From positions 434,001 to 498,000 of the forward strand of contig NC_007925.1 in assembly GCF_000013745.1 (NCBI RefSeq): DNA of 64,000 bases, read 5' to 3'. This DNA comes from Rhodopseudomonas_A palustris_F. GTDB lineage: Bacteria; Pseudomonadota; Alphaproteobacteria; Rhizobiales; Xanthobacteraceae. Shown here one piece after another: positions 9,008-18,939 of this stretch. Made by a program: the position numbers and the translations under genes. Numbering within the stretch: position 1 is the stretch's first letter; the number at the start of each line of letters is the position of its first letter. The notes beneath the pieces were generated by a model that searched no databases, was not told the DNA's origin, and worked only from the letters and a program-made list of their open reading frames with translations.

Positions 9008-9271
9008 ATGACCGCAGTGAATGTCGTTGAAAATGTCGACGTCTCCACCGAGGCGCTTGCCACCCTTGGCGAGGGCCATATCGCTTATGTGAAGCAGATC
9101 CGATCCGAAGATGTGCCGGGCCTGTTTCCGCAGGCGCCGCGGATTGCGCCGGGCTTGAAGCTGTTCGCGCTGCATTCGGCCGACGGCACGCCGATCATGT
9201 TGACCGATAGTCGGGAAGCTGCGATCGCCAACGCCTGGAGCCAGGAATTGCAGGCCGTCAGCGTCCACTGA
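9008..9271 (+). CDS. DUF1150 family protein
   Basis: An 87-residue protein of unknown function in the DUF1150 family, which is often found next to Hsp20 genes in alphaproteobacteria. It is recognised by EALATLGEGHIAYVKQIRSE, then PGLKLFALHSADGTPIML and DSREAAIANAWSQEL. A good AAGGAG site precedes the ATG. It is likely co-transcribed with hsp20 and so heat-inducible; a terminator follows. Confidence 0.9.
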   Translation: MTAVNVVENVDVSTEALATLGEGHIAYVKQIRSEDVPGLFPQAPRIAPGLKLFALHSADGTPIMLTDSREAAIANAWSQELQAVSVH

Positions 9272-9330
9272 CGAAAGCGGCGCCGCGAGATCAACGCGCG
9301 CAAGCGGGACGAGCAATCAGAGCGAGTTTA

Positions 9331-9370
9331 GCGCGGGCTGACCGATGATATCGGCGGCCCGCGCTTTTTT
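9331..9370 (+). terminator. Rho-independent terminator after hsp20-DUF1150
   Basis: GCGCGGGC (9331-9338) pairs with GCCCGCGC (9357-9364), with an inner CCGAT/ATCGG stem, followed by six T at 9365-9370. Confidence 0.9.
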
Positions 9371-9521
9371 GCGCCGATGCTGCCATCGTCGCACCGAAGA
9401 ATGCGGCTGACGGTTGCAGGATGCCGGCCGGCGGGGCAAGGTTCGAGCGCAGGACAAGTCCGTCGCTCGCATCGGCAACAGATGGACGCGGGCACAGCGC
9501 TGCTTCGAGCGAGGCGGCCGC

Positions 9522-9779
9522 ATGGCGACCAAAGCCGGAACTCAGATGTTTGCGATTCCCCGCCGCTATAGCCACTTCGTTTTCAGCGTCATCCAATCCG
9601 GCATGACCTGCGCGGTTGCCGCCGCCATCGCCAGCCTGCCGCTGACCGGCGCCGCGGTGTTTCTGCGGCACTGGCTGCAATCCTGGCTGCTGTCATGGAC
9701 GGTGATGCTGCCGGTGGTGCTGGTCGCCGCCCCCGCGATCCGTCGGCTGACGCATTTTTTGACCCAAGAAGAAAGCTGA
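9522..9779 (+). CDS. DUF2798 small membrane protein
   Basis: An 85-residue membrane protein resembling DUF2798. It has two hydrophobic helices, one beginning HFVFSVIQSGMTCAVAAAIA and one around WLLSWTVMLPVVLVAAPAIRRL, the pattern of this family. The ATG at 9522 is chosen because GAGGCGG lies upstream and the longer frame has no protein character. Function is unknown. It is downstream of the terminator and probably expressed separately. Confidence 0.75.
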   Translation: MATKAGTQMFAIPRRYSHFVFSVIQSGMTCAVAAAIASLPLTGAAVFLRHWLQSWLLSWTVMLPVVLVAAPAIRRLTHFLTQEES

Positions 9780-9849
9780 CCCGGATGGCCATCCCGGGCT
9801 GTCGCGGCGCCGTCCGCGGAGAGCCGATGACCGCAGCTGCTGCCCTGGC

Positions 9850-10404
9850 TCACGCGGTCAGGTGAGTGACCAGTATGTTGGCGCCGATCGCGATCAGGCC
9901 GAACCCGCCGGCCAATTCCGCCCAGCGGCCGGTGCGCTCGCCGATCAGTCCGCCGACCCGCAAGCCGATCAAGGTCAGCACGAAGGTGACGATCCCGATC
10001 ACGAACAGGGTCAGCGGAATGTTGTCGCCGAACAGCGCCAGCGTCAGTCCCACCGCGGTGGCGTCGATGCTGGTGCCGACCGCGGTGGCGAGCACAGCGG
10101 CCCAGGTCGGCGTCATCTGCGGCGAACTCAGCGTTTCGGGGTGAAAGCTCCGCCAGATCATCCGCAGGCCGAGGCCGGCCAGGATGATGAAAGCAAACCA
10201 GTGGTCATAACCCTCAATCGTCCCGGCAAACTGCTTGCCGAGCAGATAGCCGATCAGCGGCGCCAGCCCTTCCAGCGTGCCGAACCCGAGCGCGATCCCC
10301 GCGCTGCGCAGCCACGACATGTTGGGAAATCTCACACCCTTGGCGACCGAGGCGGCAAAGGCATCGGTCGACAGGCTGAAGGCGAGGATGGCGATCTGAA
10401 ACAT
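9850..10404 (-). CDS. mntP: Manganese efflux pump MntP
   Basis: Exports Mn(II) across the inner membrane. The 184 residues contain two copies of the MntP half, each with the key acidic motif: [12 protein letters not shown] near the N-terminus and [12 protein letters not shown] about 100 residues later. Six hydrophobic segments are visible. The start at 10404 ([12 protein letters not shown]) is chosen because family members begin here; the frame remains open for 21 more codons. No yybP-ykoY-type manganese riboswitch could be recognised upstream. Confidence 0.92.
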
Positions 10405-10529
10405 CTTGGTCTCGGTTGAGGCGGCAGCACGGGACCAACAGACCCGGCGGCTGGCGACGTCGTTCAACGAATTTGATGAGCGTCTTACGGGCCGCGGTCG
10501 CCGCCCGCGCGTTTGCTACATCGTCCGCA

Positions 10530-10991
10530 TCAGGCTGCGGTTGCCGGTGGCAGCGCCAGCACCGAATAGATCGCCTGGGCGTCGCGCGAGGCGCGCAGCT
10601 TCTTGGCGACGTCCATATCCCGCAACAGCCGCGCGATGCGGGCCAGCGCCTTGAGGTGGTCGGCGCCGGCGCCTTCCGGCGCCAGCAGTAGAAACACCAG
10701 ATCGACCGGCTGTCCGTCCATCGCTTCGAAATCGATCGGCCGCTCCAGCCGCGCGAACAGCCCGAACAGCTTGTCCAGCTTCGGCAGCTTGCCGTGCGGA
10801 ATCGCCACGCCGTAGCCGACCGCGGTGGTGCCGAGCTTCTCACGTTGCAGCAGCACTTCGAAGATCGAGCGTTCGTTCTGTCCGGTCAGCACAGCGGCAC
10901 GTGCAGCCAACTCCTGCAACGCCTGCTTCTTGCTATTGACTTTCAACGCCGGGAGAACGGCCTCGGGCGCGACCAGATCGGTAATCGTCAT
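10530..10991 (-). CDS. ptsN: Nitrogen PTS enzyme IIA (PtsN)
   Basis: Regulatory phosphocarrier of the nitrogen-related phosphotransferase system, 153 residues, cytoplasmic. The phosphorylated histidine is in GVAIPHGKLPKLDKL, preceded by LLQREKLGTTAVGYG, both standard for PtsN. The start MTITDLVAPEAVLPALK at 10991 matches the family. It lies downstream of hpf and rpoN on the same strand, the classic rpoN-hpf-ptsN order, linking it to carbon/nitrogen and potassium control. Confidence 0.95.
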   Translation of the reverse strand: MTITDLVAPEAVLPALKVNSKKQALQELAARAAVLTGQNERSIFEVLLQREKLGTTAVGYGVAIPHGKLPKLDKLFGLFARLERPIDFEAMDGQPVDLVFLLLAPEGAGADHLKALARIARLLRDMDVAKKLRASRDAQAIYSVLALPPATAA

Positions 10992-11228
10992 GAAGCGTTC
11001 CGAGGATGATTTACCGTCAGTGTGAAATAGGCGTGCGGCAGGCTGGGTCAAGCGGAAGCGCAGTGGCAGGCGGACAGGAGTTCGCTTCGCCGGTGGAAAA
11101 CGCTCTGAAATCATCGAACTGGTGCAGTCTAGCACCAGTCTCGGCCGGCGCAAAACCGCCGCCGCCGGGGCGCGGCCCGCGAAGGCGGCGGACCATAGGG
11201 AGCGCTCCGCGGGGCGTCAATGGCGATC

Positions 11229-11834
11229 TCAGCTGGGCACCACCGGCGGATCGACCCAGCCGACATTGCCGTCCGGCCGCCGATAAATGACGTTGACCCG
11301 GCCGCTGCCGCCATGAAGAAACACCACCACCGGCGCCCCGGTGAGGTCCAATTCCATTACCGCTTCCGAAACCGACAACCGCTTCAGCGAGGTGGTGGCT
11401 TCGGCGATGATCACGGCGTTGTAGCCCTCATCGGCGATCTCGGTTTCGGTGTCGGGCGCCTCGATGACGTAGCTTGGCGCGTCCAGCGTCGCGCTGCCGA
11501 GTTCCGCCACCGCGGCGGCGGCGGCGTGGATCTTTCGGGCCGAGCGATCCTTCAGCCGGCTCTTGTAGCGGCGCAGCCGCTTTTCGATCTGCAATAGCGC
11601 CTGGTCGGCGCTGGCATATGCGTCGGCGGCGTTGGATTCGGCTTCCAACGTGATCCCGGAATCGAGGTGCAGCGCACAATCGGTGCGAAAGCCGAAGCCG
11701 TCCTTGCTGAGGGTGATGTGGCCGGAATAGTTGCCGTCGAAATACTTGCGCAGCACCTCGTCGGTGCGCTCGCTGACGCGGCCGCGCAACGCTTCGCCGA
11801 CACTGATGCTCTTGCCGGAGACCCGAATGGTCAT
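11229..11834 (-). CDS. hpf: Long-form ribosome hibernation promoting factor
   Basis: Binds the decoding region of idle 70S ribosomes and pairs them into 100S dimers. The 201 residues are the long form. The N-terminal domain (MTIRVSGKSISVGEALRGRV onward, about 1-100) has the basic IEKRLRRYKSRLKDR segment. The C-terminal dimerisation domain (about 145-200) shows MELDLTGAPVVVFLHG and NVIYRRPDGNVGWVDP. It sits 55 bases after rpoN on the same strand. Confidence 0.95.
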   Translation of the reverse strand: MTIRVSGKSISVGEALRGRVSERTDEVLRKYFDGNYSGHITLSKDGFGFRTDCALHLDSGITLEAESNAADAYASADQALLQIEKRLRRYKSRLKDRSARKIHAAAAAVAELGSATLDAPSYVIEAPDTETEIADEGYNAVIIAEATTSLKRLSVSEAVMELDLTGAPVVVFLHGGSGRVNVIYRRPDGNVGWVDPPVVPS

Positions 11835-11889
11835 GTCATGCCTCGATTCGTCTAAGATGGAGATACAGTTTCAGGAGGAATGAACTCAA

Positions 11890-13551
11890 TCAAGCCGGTG
11901 CGGTGTCGCGGGACCGGTCTGCCGTTGTTGCCGGCGCTGTGAGTGCATTTCCAAGCATGCTTTGCTTGTCTCGGCGACGCTGGACGGAGGAAGGAATCCG
12001 CATCGCTTCGCGGTACTTGGCGACGGTGCGCCGGGCGATGTCAATACCAGCCTCGCGCAGTTTTTCAACGATGGTGTCGTCGGACAGAATAATCGCCGGG
12101 TTTTCCCCGTCGATCAATTGCTTGATGTGATGGCGCACCGCCTCGGCGGAATGGGCTTCGCCGCCGTCTGCCGAGGCGATCGACGCGGTGAAGAAGTATT
12201 TCAGTTCGAAGATCCCGCGATTGGTCGCCATATACTTGTTGGCGGTCACGCGCGAGACTGTCGACTCGTGCATCTGAATGGCATCTGCGACGGCTTTCAG
12301 ATTGAGCGGCCGCAGATGGGCGACGCCCTGGGTGAAGAAGCCGTCCTGCTGGCGCACGATCTCGGTGGAGACCTTGAGGATGGTGCGGGCGCGCTGATCC
12401 AGCGCGCGCACCAGCCAGGTGGCGTTCTGCAGGCAATCGGTGAAGTAGGCCTTGTCGCCGTCCTTGCGGATCGTCTTCGAAAGTTCGGAATAATACACCT
12501 GATTGACCAGGACCTTCGGCAGCGTCTCGCTGTTCAGCTCGACATGCCAGCCGCCGTCCGGCCCGGGCCGCACATAGACGTCGGGCACCACGGTCTGCAC
12601 CCGCGCGGTGCCGAATTTCAGCCCCGGCTTCGGATCGAGATGGCGGATCTCCCCGATCATGTCGGCGAGGTCCTCGTCGTCGACGCCGCAGATCCGGCGC
12701 AACGCGCCGATGTCGCGCTTGGCCAACAGATCGAGATGCTCGACCAAGGCCTGCATCGCCGGATCGTAGCGGTCGCGATCGCGCAGCTGGATCGCCAGGC
12801 ATTCGCTGAGGTTGCGCGCGCAGACCCCGGCGGGGTCGAATTTCTGCAGCACTGCGACCACCGCCTCGACCTGCTCGGCGCTGGCGCCGAGCCGTTCGGT
12901 GGCGTCGCCGAGATCCGGCGGCAGATAGCCGGCGTCGTCGACCAGGTCGACCAGGTACTGCCCGATCAGCCGCTGCTTGGGATCGGTGAACGCCACCGCC
13001 AGCTGTTCGGCCAGATGGCCGCCCAGCGTGATTTCGGCGGCCACGAAGGCTTCCAGATTGTAGCCGTCGTCGTTCGACGAGCCGCCGCCCCATTCGGTGA
13101 AGGCGGTTGGGGCTGCGTCCTGCGCGGTGCGCGCAGCGGTCTCGGCCGGCTCTTCGGAAAATACATTGTCGAGGCCGGTGTCGAGGGTCTGTTCGATCTC
13201 GGCGCGGCTGCCGAGGTCGCGCTGCATCCAGTCCTCGGCCGAGGCTTCAAAGCCATCGCCGGCTGCGCGGTCGGAAAAATCCGAGCCATCCGCCCCCGCA
13301 TCCTCGCCAGATCCCGACGCGGCGTCGTCGCGGTCGGAGAATTCGGCGCGCTCCGGCGCGAGCTCGCCCGGAACCGGCGGTTCGCCGTTCTCATTGGCGC
13401 GATCGAGCAGCGGGTTCCGCTCGAGCTCGTCCTCCACAAAGCTGGCGAGGTCGAGATTCGACAGTTGCAGCAGCTTGATCGCCTGCATCAGCTGCGGCGT
13501 CATCACCAGCGATTGCGACTGGCGGAATTCTAAGCGTTGGGTCAGTGCCAT
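11890..13551 (-). CDS. rpoN: RNA polymerase sigma-54 factor
   Basis: Directs RNA polymerase to -24/-12 promoters that need an enhancer-binding activator. The 553 residues are slightly longer than usual because of a variable acidic linker (about 50-150). Region I begins with the signature ALTQRLEFRQSQSLVMTPQL and AIKLLQLSNLDL. The core-binding region and helix-turn-helix follow, and the RpoN box ARRTVAKYRE is near residue 506. Two copies of rpoN occur in some relatives, and the window cannot say which this is. It follows lptB and leads to hpf and ptsN. Confidence 0.97.
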   Translation of the reverse strand: MALTQRLEFRQSQSLVMTPQLMQAIKLLQLSNLDLASFVEDELERNPLLDRANENGEPPVPGELAPERAEFSDRDDAASGSGEDAGADGSDFSDRAAGDGFEASAEDWMQRDLGSRAEIEQTLDTGLDNVFSEEPAETAARTAQDAAPTAFTEWGGGSSNDDGYNLEAFVAAEITLGGHLAEQLAVAFTDPKQRLIGQYLVDLVDDAGYLPPDLGDATERLGASAEQVEAVVAVLQKFDPAGVCARNLSECLAIQLRDRDRYDPAMQALVEHLDLLAKRDIGALRRICGVDDEDLADMIGEIRHLDPKPGLKFGTARVQTVVPDVYVRPGPDGGWHVELNSETLPKVLVNQVYYSELSKTIRKDGDKAYFTDCLQNATWLVRALDQRARTILKVSTEIVRQQDGFFTQGVAHLRPLNLKAVADAIQMHESTVSRVTANKYMATNRGIFELKYFFTASIASADGGEAHSAEAVRHHIKQLIDGENPAIILSDDTIVEKLREAGIDIARRTVAKYREAMRIPSSVQRRRDKQSMLGNALTAPATTADRSRDTAPA

Positions 13552-13686
13552 GCAGGCAGCCGTTCCAGATTGGTCCGTTTCTTGCTTAGCGCTTTCCGGG
13601 GCCGATGTACACGGCTTGACGAATGGGAAATTTGGAGTATGGGCGCCGCGGCGGCAGGCGATTGACGTTCAGCGGGCTGGACAGCG

Positions 13687-14640
<954 letters not shown>

Positions 14641-14853
14641 ATCGTTAACGTCAACCTTCCCGGCCTTGGTTCGAAGGCCCGCGCTGCAAACCGGCGGCCT
14701 TCCATCACTGAGTGTCCGGTGTTTGCCGAGCAATAGCGGCGAATTGTGGTGCATCGCACCCCGCCGCCAAACGCCCGCCTGACCCGCCAAACCCTTAGCG
14801 GGTCACCACCCTGCCACTCAACCTCATTGCGCCGCGGTGGGCGCGTCGAAAAG

Positions 14854-15531
14854 CTATTTCGGCTTGGCCGAATTCGGCGGCGGCGCCGTCCCGAGCGGCC
14901 CTGCGCCGGGGGAGGACTGGAACAGCCCCTGAACCCGCCCGCTGCCCGACTCGACCCGCGACACGCCGGTCGTCATATCGACCAGCAGCCGGTCGCCGCG
15001 CACCACGTTCTTGCCCTGGGTCAGCACAACTCCGCCAAGCATGGTCACCAGATTGGTCTTGGTGTCGAACACCGCGGTATCGCCGGTGACCACCTGGTCC
15101 TTCTGGGTCACCACGACGTTGCCTTTGGCCTCCAGTCGGCGGATCGACGATCCGCCGCCGGGGCCGGGGGCGGCGGCGGTCATTTGCGGCTTCGCTGCGG
15201 CCTTGGCCGAACGGCCCGGCGTCGGCTCGGCACTCGCCGGCTGCTCCTGATCGTAGAACACCACCAGAATCCTGGAGGTCATGGTGGTGTCGCCCTGCAC
15301 CACTTTGACGTCGCCGGTGAAGGTGGCTTCTTTCTTTTTGTCGCGGACTTCGAGCGTGGCGGCTTCGATCTGGATCGGCTTGTCGCGATTTTGCGAAAAG
15401 CCCTGCATGGCGTTGGGGACGCCGGTCATCCCGGCCTGCGCGGCCGCCGGAGCAACGCCGAGCGCTGCGACGACCAGCATCGCAACGCATGCGCCTCCCA
15501 AGGTTCGACCGGTCATCTGCAGCTTCGTCAT
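14854..15531 (-). CDS. lptA: LPS transport periplasmic protein LptA
   Basis: Forms the periplasmic bridge that carries lipopolysaccharide to the outer membrane. The 225 residues begin with a signal peptide (CVAMLVVAALGVAPAAAQA). The OstA-type beta-jellyroll follows: IQIEAATLEVRDKKKEATFTG is read in two overlapping pieces, then GDVKVVQGDTTM, GNVVVTQKDQVVTGDTAVFD and NVVRGDRLLVDMTTG. A Pro/Ala-rich insert lies around 95-130. The gene is eight bases downstream of lptC and precedes lptB. Confidence 0.9.
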   Translation of the reverse strand: MTKLQMTGRTLGGACVAMLVVAALGVAPAAAQAGMTGVPNAMQGFSQNRDKPIQIEAATLEVRDKKKEATFTGDVKVVQGDTTMTSRILVVFYDQEQPASAEPTPGRSAKAAAKPQMTAAAPGPGGGSSIRRLEAKGNVVVTQKDQVVTGDTAVFDTKTNLVTMLGGVVLTQGKNVVRGDRLLVDMTTGVSRVESGSGRVQGLFQSSPGAGPLGTAPPPNSAKPK

Positions 15532-15538
15532 CGCGCGA

Positions 15539-16273
15539 TCATTTCACATTGGCTTTGCCGGAGACAGCCCGGGGCGGGCTGGCCGGCGCGGTTTCGGCCC
15601 TTGGCGCGGACGGCTGCGGGGCGGGTGGTTCGGCCGGGGCGGGTTGCACGCCGTCCAGATTCATCACCACGCCGCCTTCGAAGCGGACGATCTCGCCCTT
15701 TTCGGTGACCCGCATGCGTTGTCCGCGCAGCGTTCCGCCCTGCCATTTCACGTCGACCGGCTCGTCCGACACCACGGTGCCCTTGCCGATATCGATAAAC
15801 GCCCGGGTCATCCAGGCCTCGTAGCCGGTCGAACTCAGCAAGTAGACGTCCTTTCGCAAGTCGAGCAGCTGCGCCTTGGTGTCGAACAGCCCCTGGCGCG
15901 CATCGACCGTGACGGTCGCCTGGTCCTGGGTCAAAAGCTTGGCCCGCAACGTCGCCAGATCGACATGGTCGGGCGTGGTGAGGTCCTGGGTCGCGGTCTT
16001 GGCCCACAATTCATAGGGCCGTTGGTCCGGCGAGAATCCCGACAAATGCGGCGATTCCATCGTGATCTTGGTGCCGGACACCACCAGATTGCCCATGTCC
16101 ACCGGCAGCTTCGCCAAGAAACGGAACGGGTTGAACACCGAAACCGCGACGATCGCGGCCATTGCCAGCAGCACCGCCAGAGGCACCGCGACCCGCAACA
16201 ACCGCACCAGCCGGCTGTGACGCGCAGCGGCGGCAAAGCGCGTCTCCATTCCGGCTTGATAGGATGACGTCAT
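15539..16273 (-). CDS. lptC: LPS export protein LptC
   Basis: Membrane-anchored periplasmic protein that hands lipopolysaccharide from LptBFG to LptA. About 244 residues with one N-terminal membrane helix (VPLAVLLAMAAIVAVSVF) and an OstA-like body (VVSGTKITMESPHLSGF, AKLLTQDQATVTVDARQG, YLLSSTGYEAWMTRAF). The C-terminus is Pro/Ala rich. ATG at 16273 is chosen; a GTG five codons upstream and an ATG eight codons downstream are alternatives and none has a strong ribosome site. Placed directly before lptA. Confidence 0.88.
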   Translation of the reverse strand: MTSSYQAGMETRFAAAARHSRLVRLLRVAVPLAVLLAMAAIVAVSVFNPFRFLAKLPVDMGNLVVSGTKITMESPHLSGFSPDQRPYELWAKTATQDLTTPDHVDLATLRAKLLTQDQATVTVDARQGLFDTKAQLLDLRKDVYLLSSTGYEAWMTRAFIDIGKGTVVSDEPVDVKWQGGTLRGQRMRVTEKGEIVRFEGGVVMNLDGVQPAPAEPPAPQPSAPRAETAPASPPRAVSGKANVK

Positions 16274-16450
16274 CTGGACCGACTGCACCGCTGCTCCAAA
16301 ACGCCTGCCCGCGCCGGGGCGCCCGCGCGGCCATACGACCTCGACACCAACTGGCGCCGACCCGCCGGTTCCGCAAGCCCCACGCCCGCCACGGGCGGGT
16401 GAAGCCGATCACCAGAACGAGGAAGATGACCGAAACGCGGCGGTCCCCGA

Positions 16451-17065
<615 letters not shown>

Positions 17066-17216
17066 GTCGGAAAGCCTCGGTTTTGGACGTTGTCAGAAGC
17101 GCTTGCGGGGCAACTGAGCATTGCAACCTCGGCCAAACGTGCGGCGAACTTCTGCGAAGCGCGCCGTTCCGTCAATCAAAACCGTGAGCCGGCGCGACCG
17201 GCCCCGACAGGCCGGC

Positions 17217-17444
17217 CTAACCGCGACGTTCGGAGCGGCTGTAATTGCTGAAATGGCCTTCGCGGGCGGCCTGCGCCCGCGCCGCCTTGATCAGTCCGCC
17301 GCTCTTGCCGGGCGCCACCACCCGCGACACCAGTCGCTGCAGCTTCTTGCTGCGACAGTGCGGACAGGCCGGCTTGTCGTCGCAGCCGACCAGCAATTCG
17401 ACGTCGCTGTCGCACTTCGCACAATGAAAACTGTAGAGCGGCAT
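17217..17444 (-). CDS. FmdB-type zinc ribbon protein
   Basis: A 75-residue protein beginning MPLYSFHCAKCDSDVELLVG, with the two cysteine pairs CAKC and CPHC of a FmdB/regulatory zinc ribbon. The C-terminal half is basic and lacks a recognised domain. Position 17444 is chosen as the start because the zinc ribbon normally begins the protein; an ATG four codons upstream is possible. It is 151 bases upstream of rnd. Role is unknown; DNA or RNA binding is only a guess from the fold. Confidence 0.8.
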   Translation of the reverse strand: MPLYSFHCAKCDSDVELLVGCDDKPACPHCRSKKLQRLVSRVVAPGKSGGLIKAARAQAAREGHFSNYSRSERRG

Positions 17445-17659
17445 GGTTGGCGTCATCCTCTCGACGAATCCGGTCGGCACCACCGGCGGCAGGGGTCGCA
17501 GCCCAAGGGCGAAGCAGGAACCGGGCCAGTTGACAGCCCGCCAACAATACAATGATACCGCGAAACCAATAGCCAAACCGCCCTCGCAGCCGGCCGCTGC
17601 ATGTTGTGGCAAACCCGAGGCAATGGCGGCGGTCTCTAAACTGCCGCAGTTTGGCTTTC

Positions 17660-18739
17660 ATGATGCGCCGGCTTGATGCATTCTGGGCGGAATGGGCGAG
17701 CCGTCCATGGCGTCGCACGGGGAAATGGATGGCCCACGTCAAAACGTGCGTTGAGAACATCCCATCAGGGCGCGGCGTCCTGTTTCCCGGCACGATAGGG
17801 CTGCTCGGCGTGGCGCTGGCCGCCGCGACCGCAGCCTGGATCGCCGATATCGATCCGATCGCCTGGGTCTTTGAGTCGACTCCCACAAGCGTCGTCGAGG
17901 TGGCGTCGTTCGATGCCCGGTTCTTGAGAGATTCGATTTCCGACCAAGTTGCTCCGGTGGCGCTGCCGCCTGCCGCCATGCGATCTTTGACACCCGAACT
18001 CGAAGCCAAATTGCGCCAGGCCAAGGCGCGGCTGGCGCAGGATCTCACCGCGCAAAGCGTGGCGCCGCCGGATCTGATCGCCATGACGTCGACGCCGCCG
18101 GCGCAGACCACCAGCGTCGTCGCGGTGCCGCTGCCGCGGTCGCGGCCGGTGCTGGCCGACCTGATGGCGGCGCAGCGCAGCGCCGCGGTCAGCAACGACC
18201 CGCAGCCGGGCCTGTTGGAAAAATTCTCCGAGATGTTTTCCGGACGAATGACGCTGGCCTCGCTCGATCCCGATGGAGGGCTCGGCAGCGACGGGCCGAA
18301 CCTCGTAGCACTCGGCTATGACAACGCCACCGCGGTCTATGATATTTCGGCGCGGCGGGTCTACATGCCGAACGGCGTCAAGCTGGAGGCGCATTCCGGC
18401 TTCGGCGCGCTGATGGACGATCCGGGGCACGTCGACAAACACAATGTCGGCGCGACGCCGCCGAACGTCTATGAGCTGAAGCCCCGCGAGCGGCTGTTTC
18501 ACGGCGTGCAGGCGATCCGCATGATCCCGGTCGGCCGCAACGACACGCTGGGGCGCTCCGGCCTGTTGGCGCACAGCTACATGCTCGGGCCGAACGGCGA
18601 TTCCAACGGCTGCGTGTCGATCAAGCAATACGATCGCTTCCTGCAGGCCTACCAGAACGGCGAGATCAAGCGCCTGGTGGTGGTGCCGAGCCTCGGCGAC
18701 ACCACCGCGGTCGCGCGGCGATCGACGTCGCAGCTGTAG
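17660..18739 (+). CDS. DUF2778 (L,D-transpeptidase-like) membrane-anchored protein
   Basis: About 359 residues. An N-terminal segment leads into one hydrophobic helix (GTIGLLGVALAAATAAWIA), then a long Pro/Ala-rich linker, then a C-terminal DUF2778 domain from about residue 220. That domain shows YMPNGVKLEAHSGFG, the FHGVQAIRMIPVG region and GLLAHSYMLGPNGDSNGCVS, with the His and Cys expected of the L,D-transpeptidase-like active site. DUF2778 includes the Tlde1 peptidoglycan-cutting effectors, but this copy is anchored and has no secretion neighbours. A cell-wall remodelling role is likelier. Start choice among ATG 17660, ATG 17606 and later ATGs is uncertain. Confidence 0.8.
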   Translation: MMRRLDAFWAEWASRPWRRTGKWMAHVKTCVENIPSGRGVLFPGTIGLLGVALAAATAAWIADIDPIAWVFESTPTSVVEVASFDARFLRDSISDQVAPVALPPAAMRSLTPELEAKLRQAKARLAQDLTAQSVAPPDLIAMTSTPPAQTTSVVAVPLPRSRPVLADLMAAQRSAAVSNDPQPGLLEKFSEMFSGRMTLASLDPDGGLGSDGPNLVALGYDNATAVYDISARRVYMPNGVKLEAHSGFGALMDDPGHVDKHNVGATPPNVYELKPRERLFHGVQAIRMIPVGRNDTLGRSGLLAHSYMLGPNGDSNGCVSIKQYDRFLQAYQNGEIKRLVVVPSLGDTTAVARRSTSQL

Positions 18740-18939
18740 AGCATTCTTTCGGCTCGAAGCGTCGAACCCAAATCAGCCGTCATTCGGGATTGCGAGTTCG
18801 CAAGAACGAACACGTCCGGAATTCATACTGCCTGCAGGGGTTATAGATTCCGGGCTCACTCGCAGCGAAGCTGCTCGTGCCCCGGAATGACAGCCTGGGA
18901 AGTCTTCAAGCGCATCAATCCAACCCGAAAAGTCTCTGA
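18738..18939. repeat. Interspersed repeat family A, copy 1
   Basis: About 200 bases closely similar to 59009-59213. Shared blocks include GATTGCGAGTTCGCAAGAAC, CCTGCAGGGGTTAT, GATTCCGGGCTC, CCCCGGAATGACAG and CGAAAAGTCTCT. The core starts GTCATTC and ends GGAATGAC, forming inverted ends. It lies between the DUF2778 gene and the ADP-ribosylglycohydrolase fusion, and its right edge encodes the last residues of that protein. Confidence 0.85.

Noticed and set aside
9291..9680. Reverse frame over the terminator and DUF2798 gene
   Set aside because: It crosses a clear rho-independent terminator and lacks protein features.
10405..10529. Manganese riboswitch (yybP-ykoY) before mntP
   Set aside because: The conserved core of that riboswitch could not be found in the upstream region.
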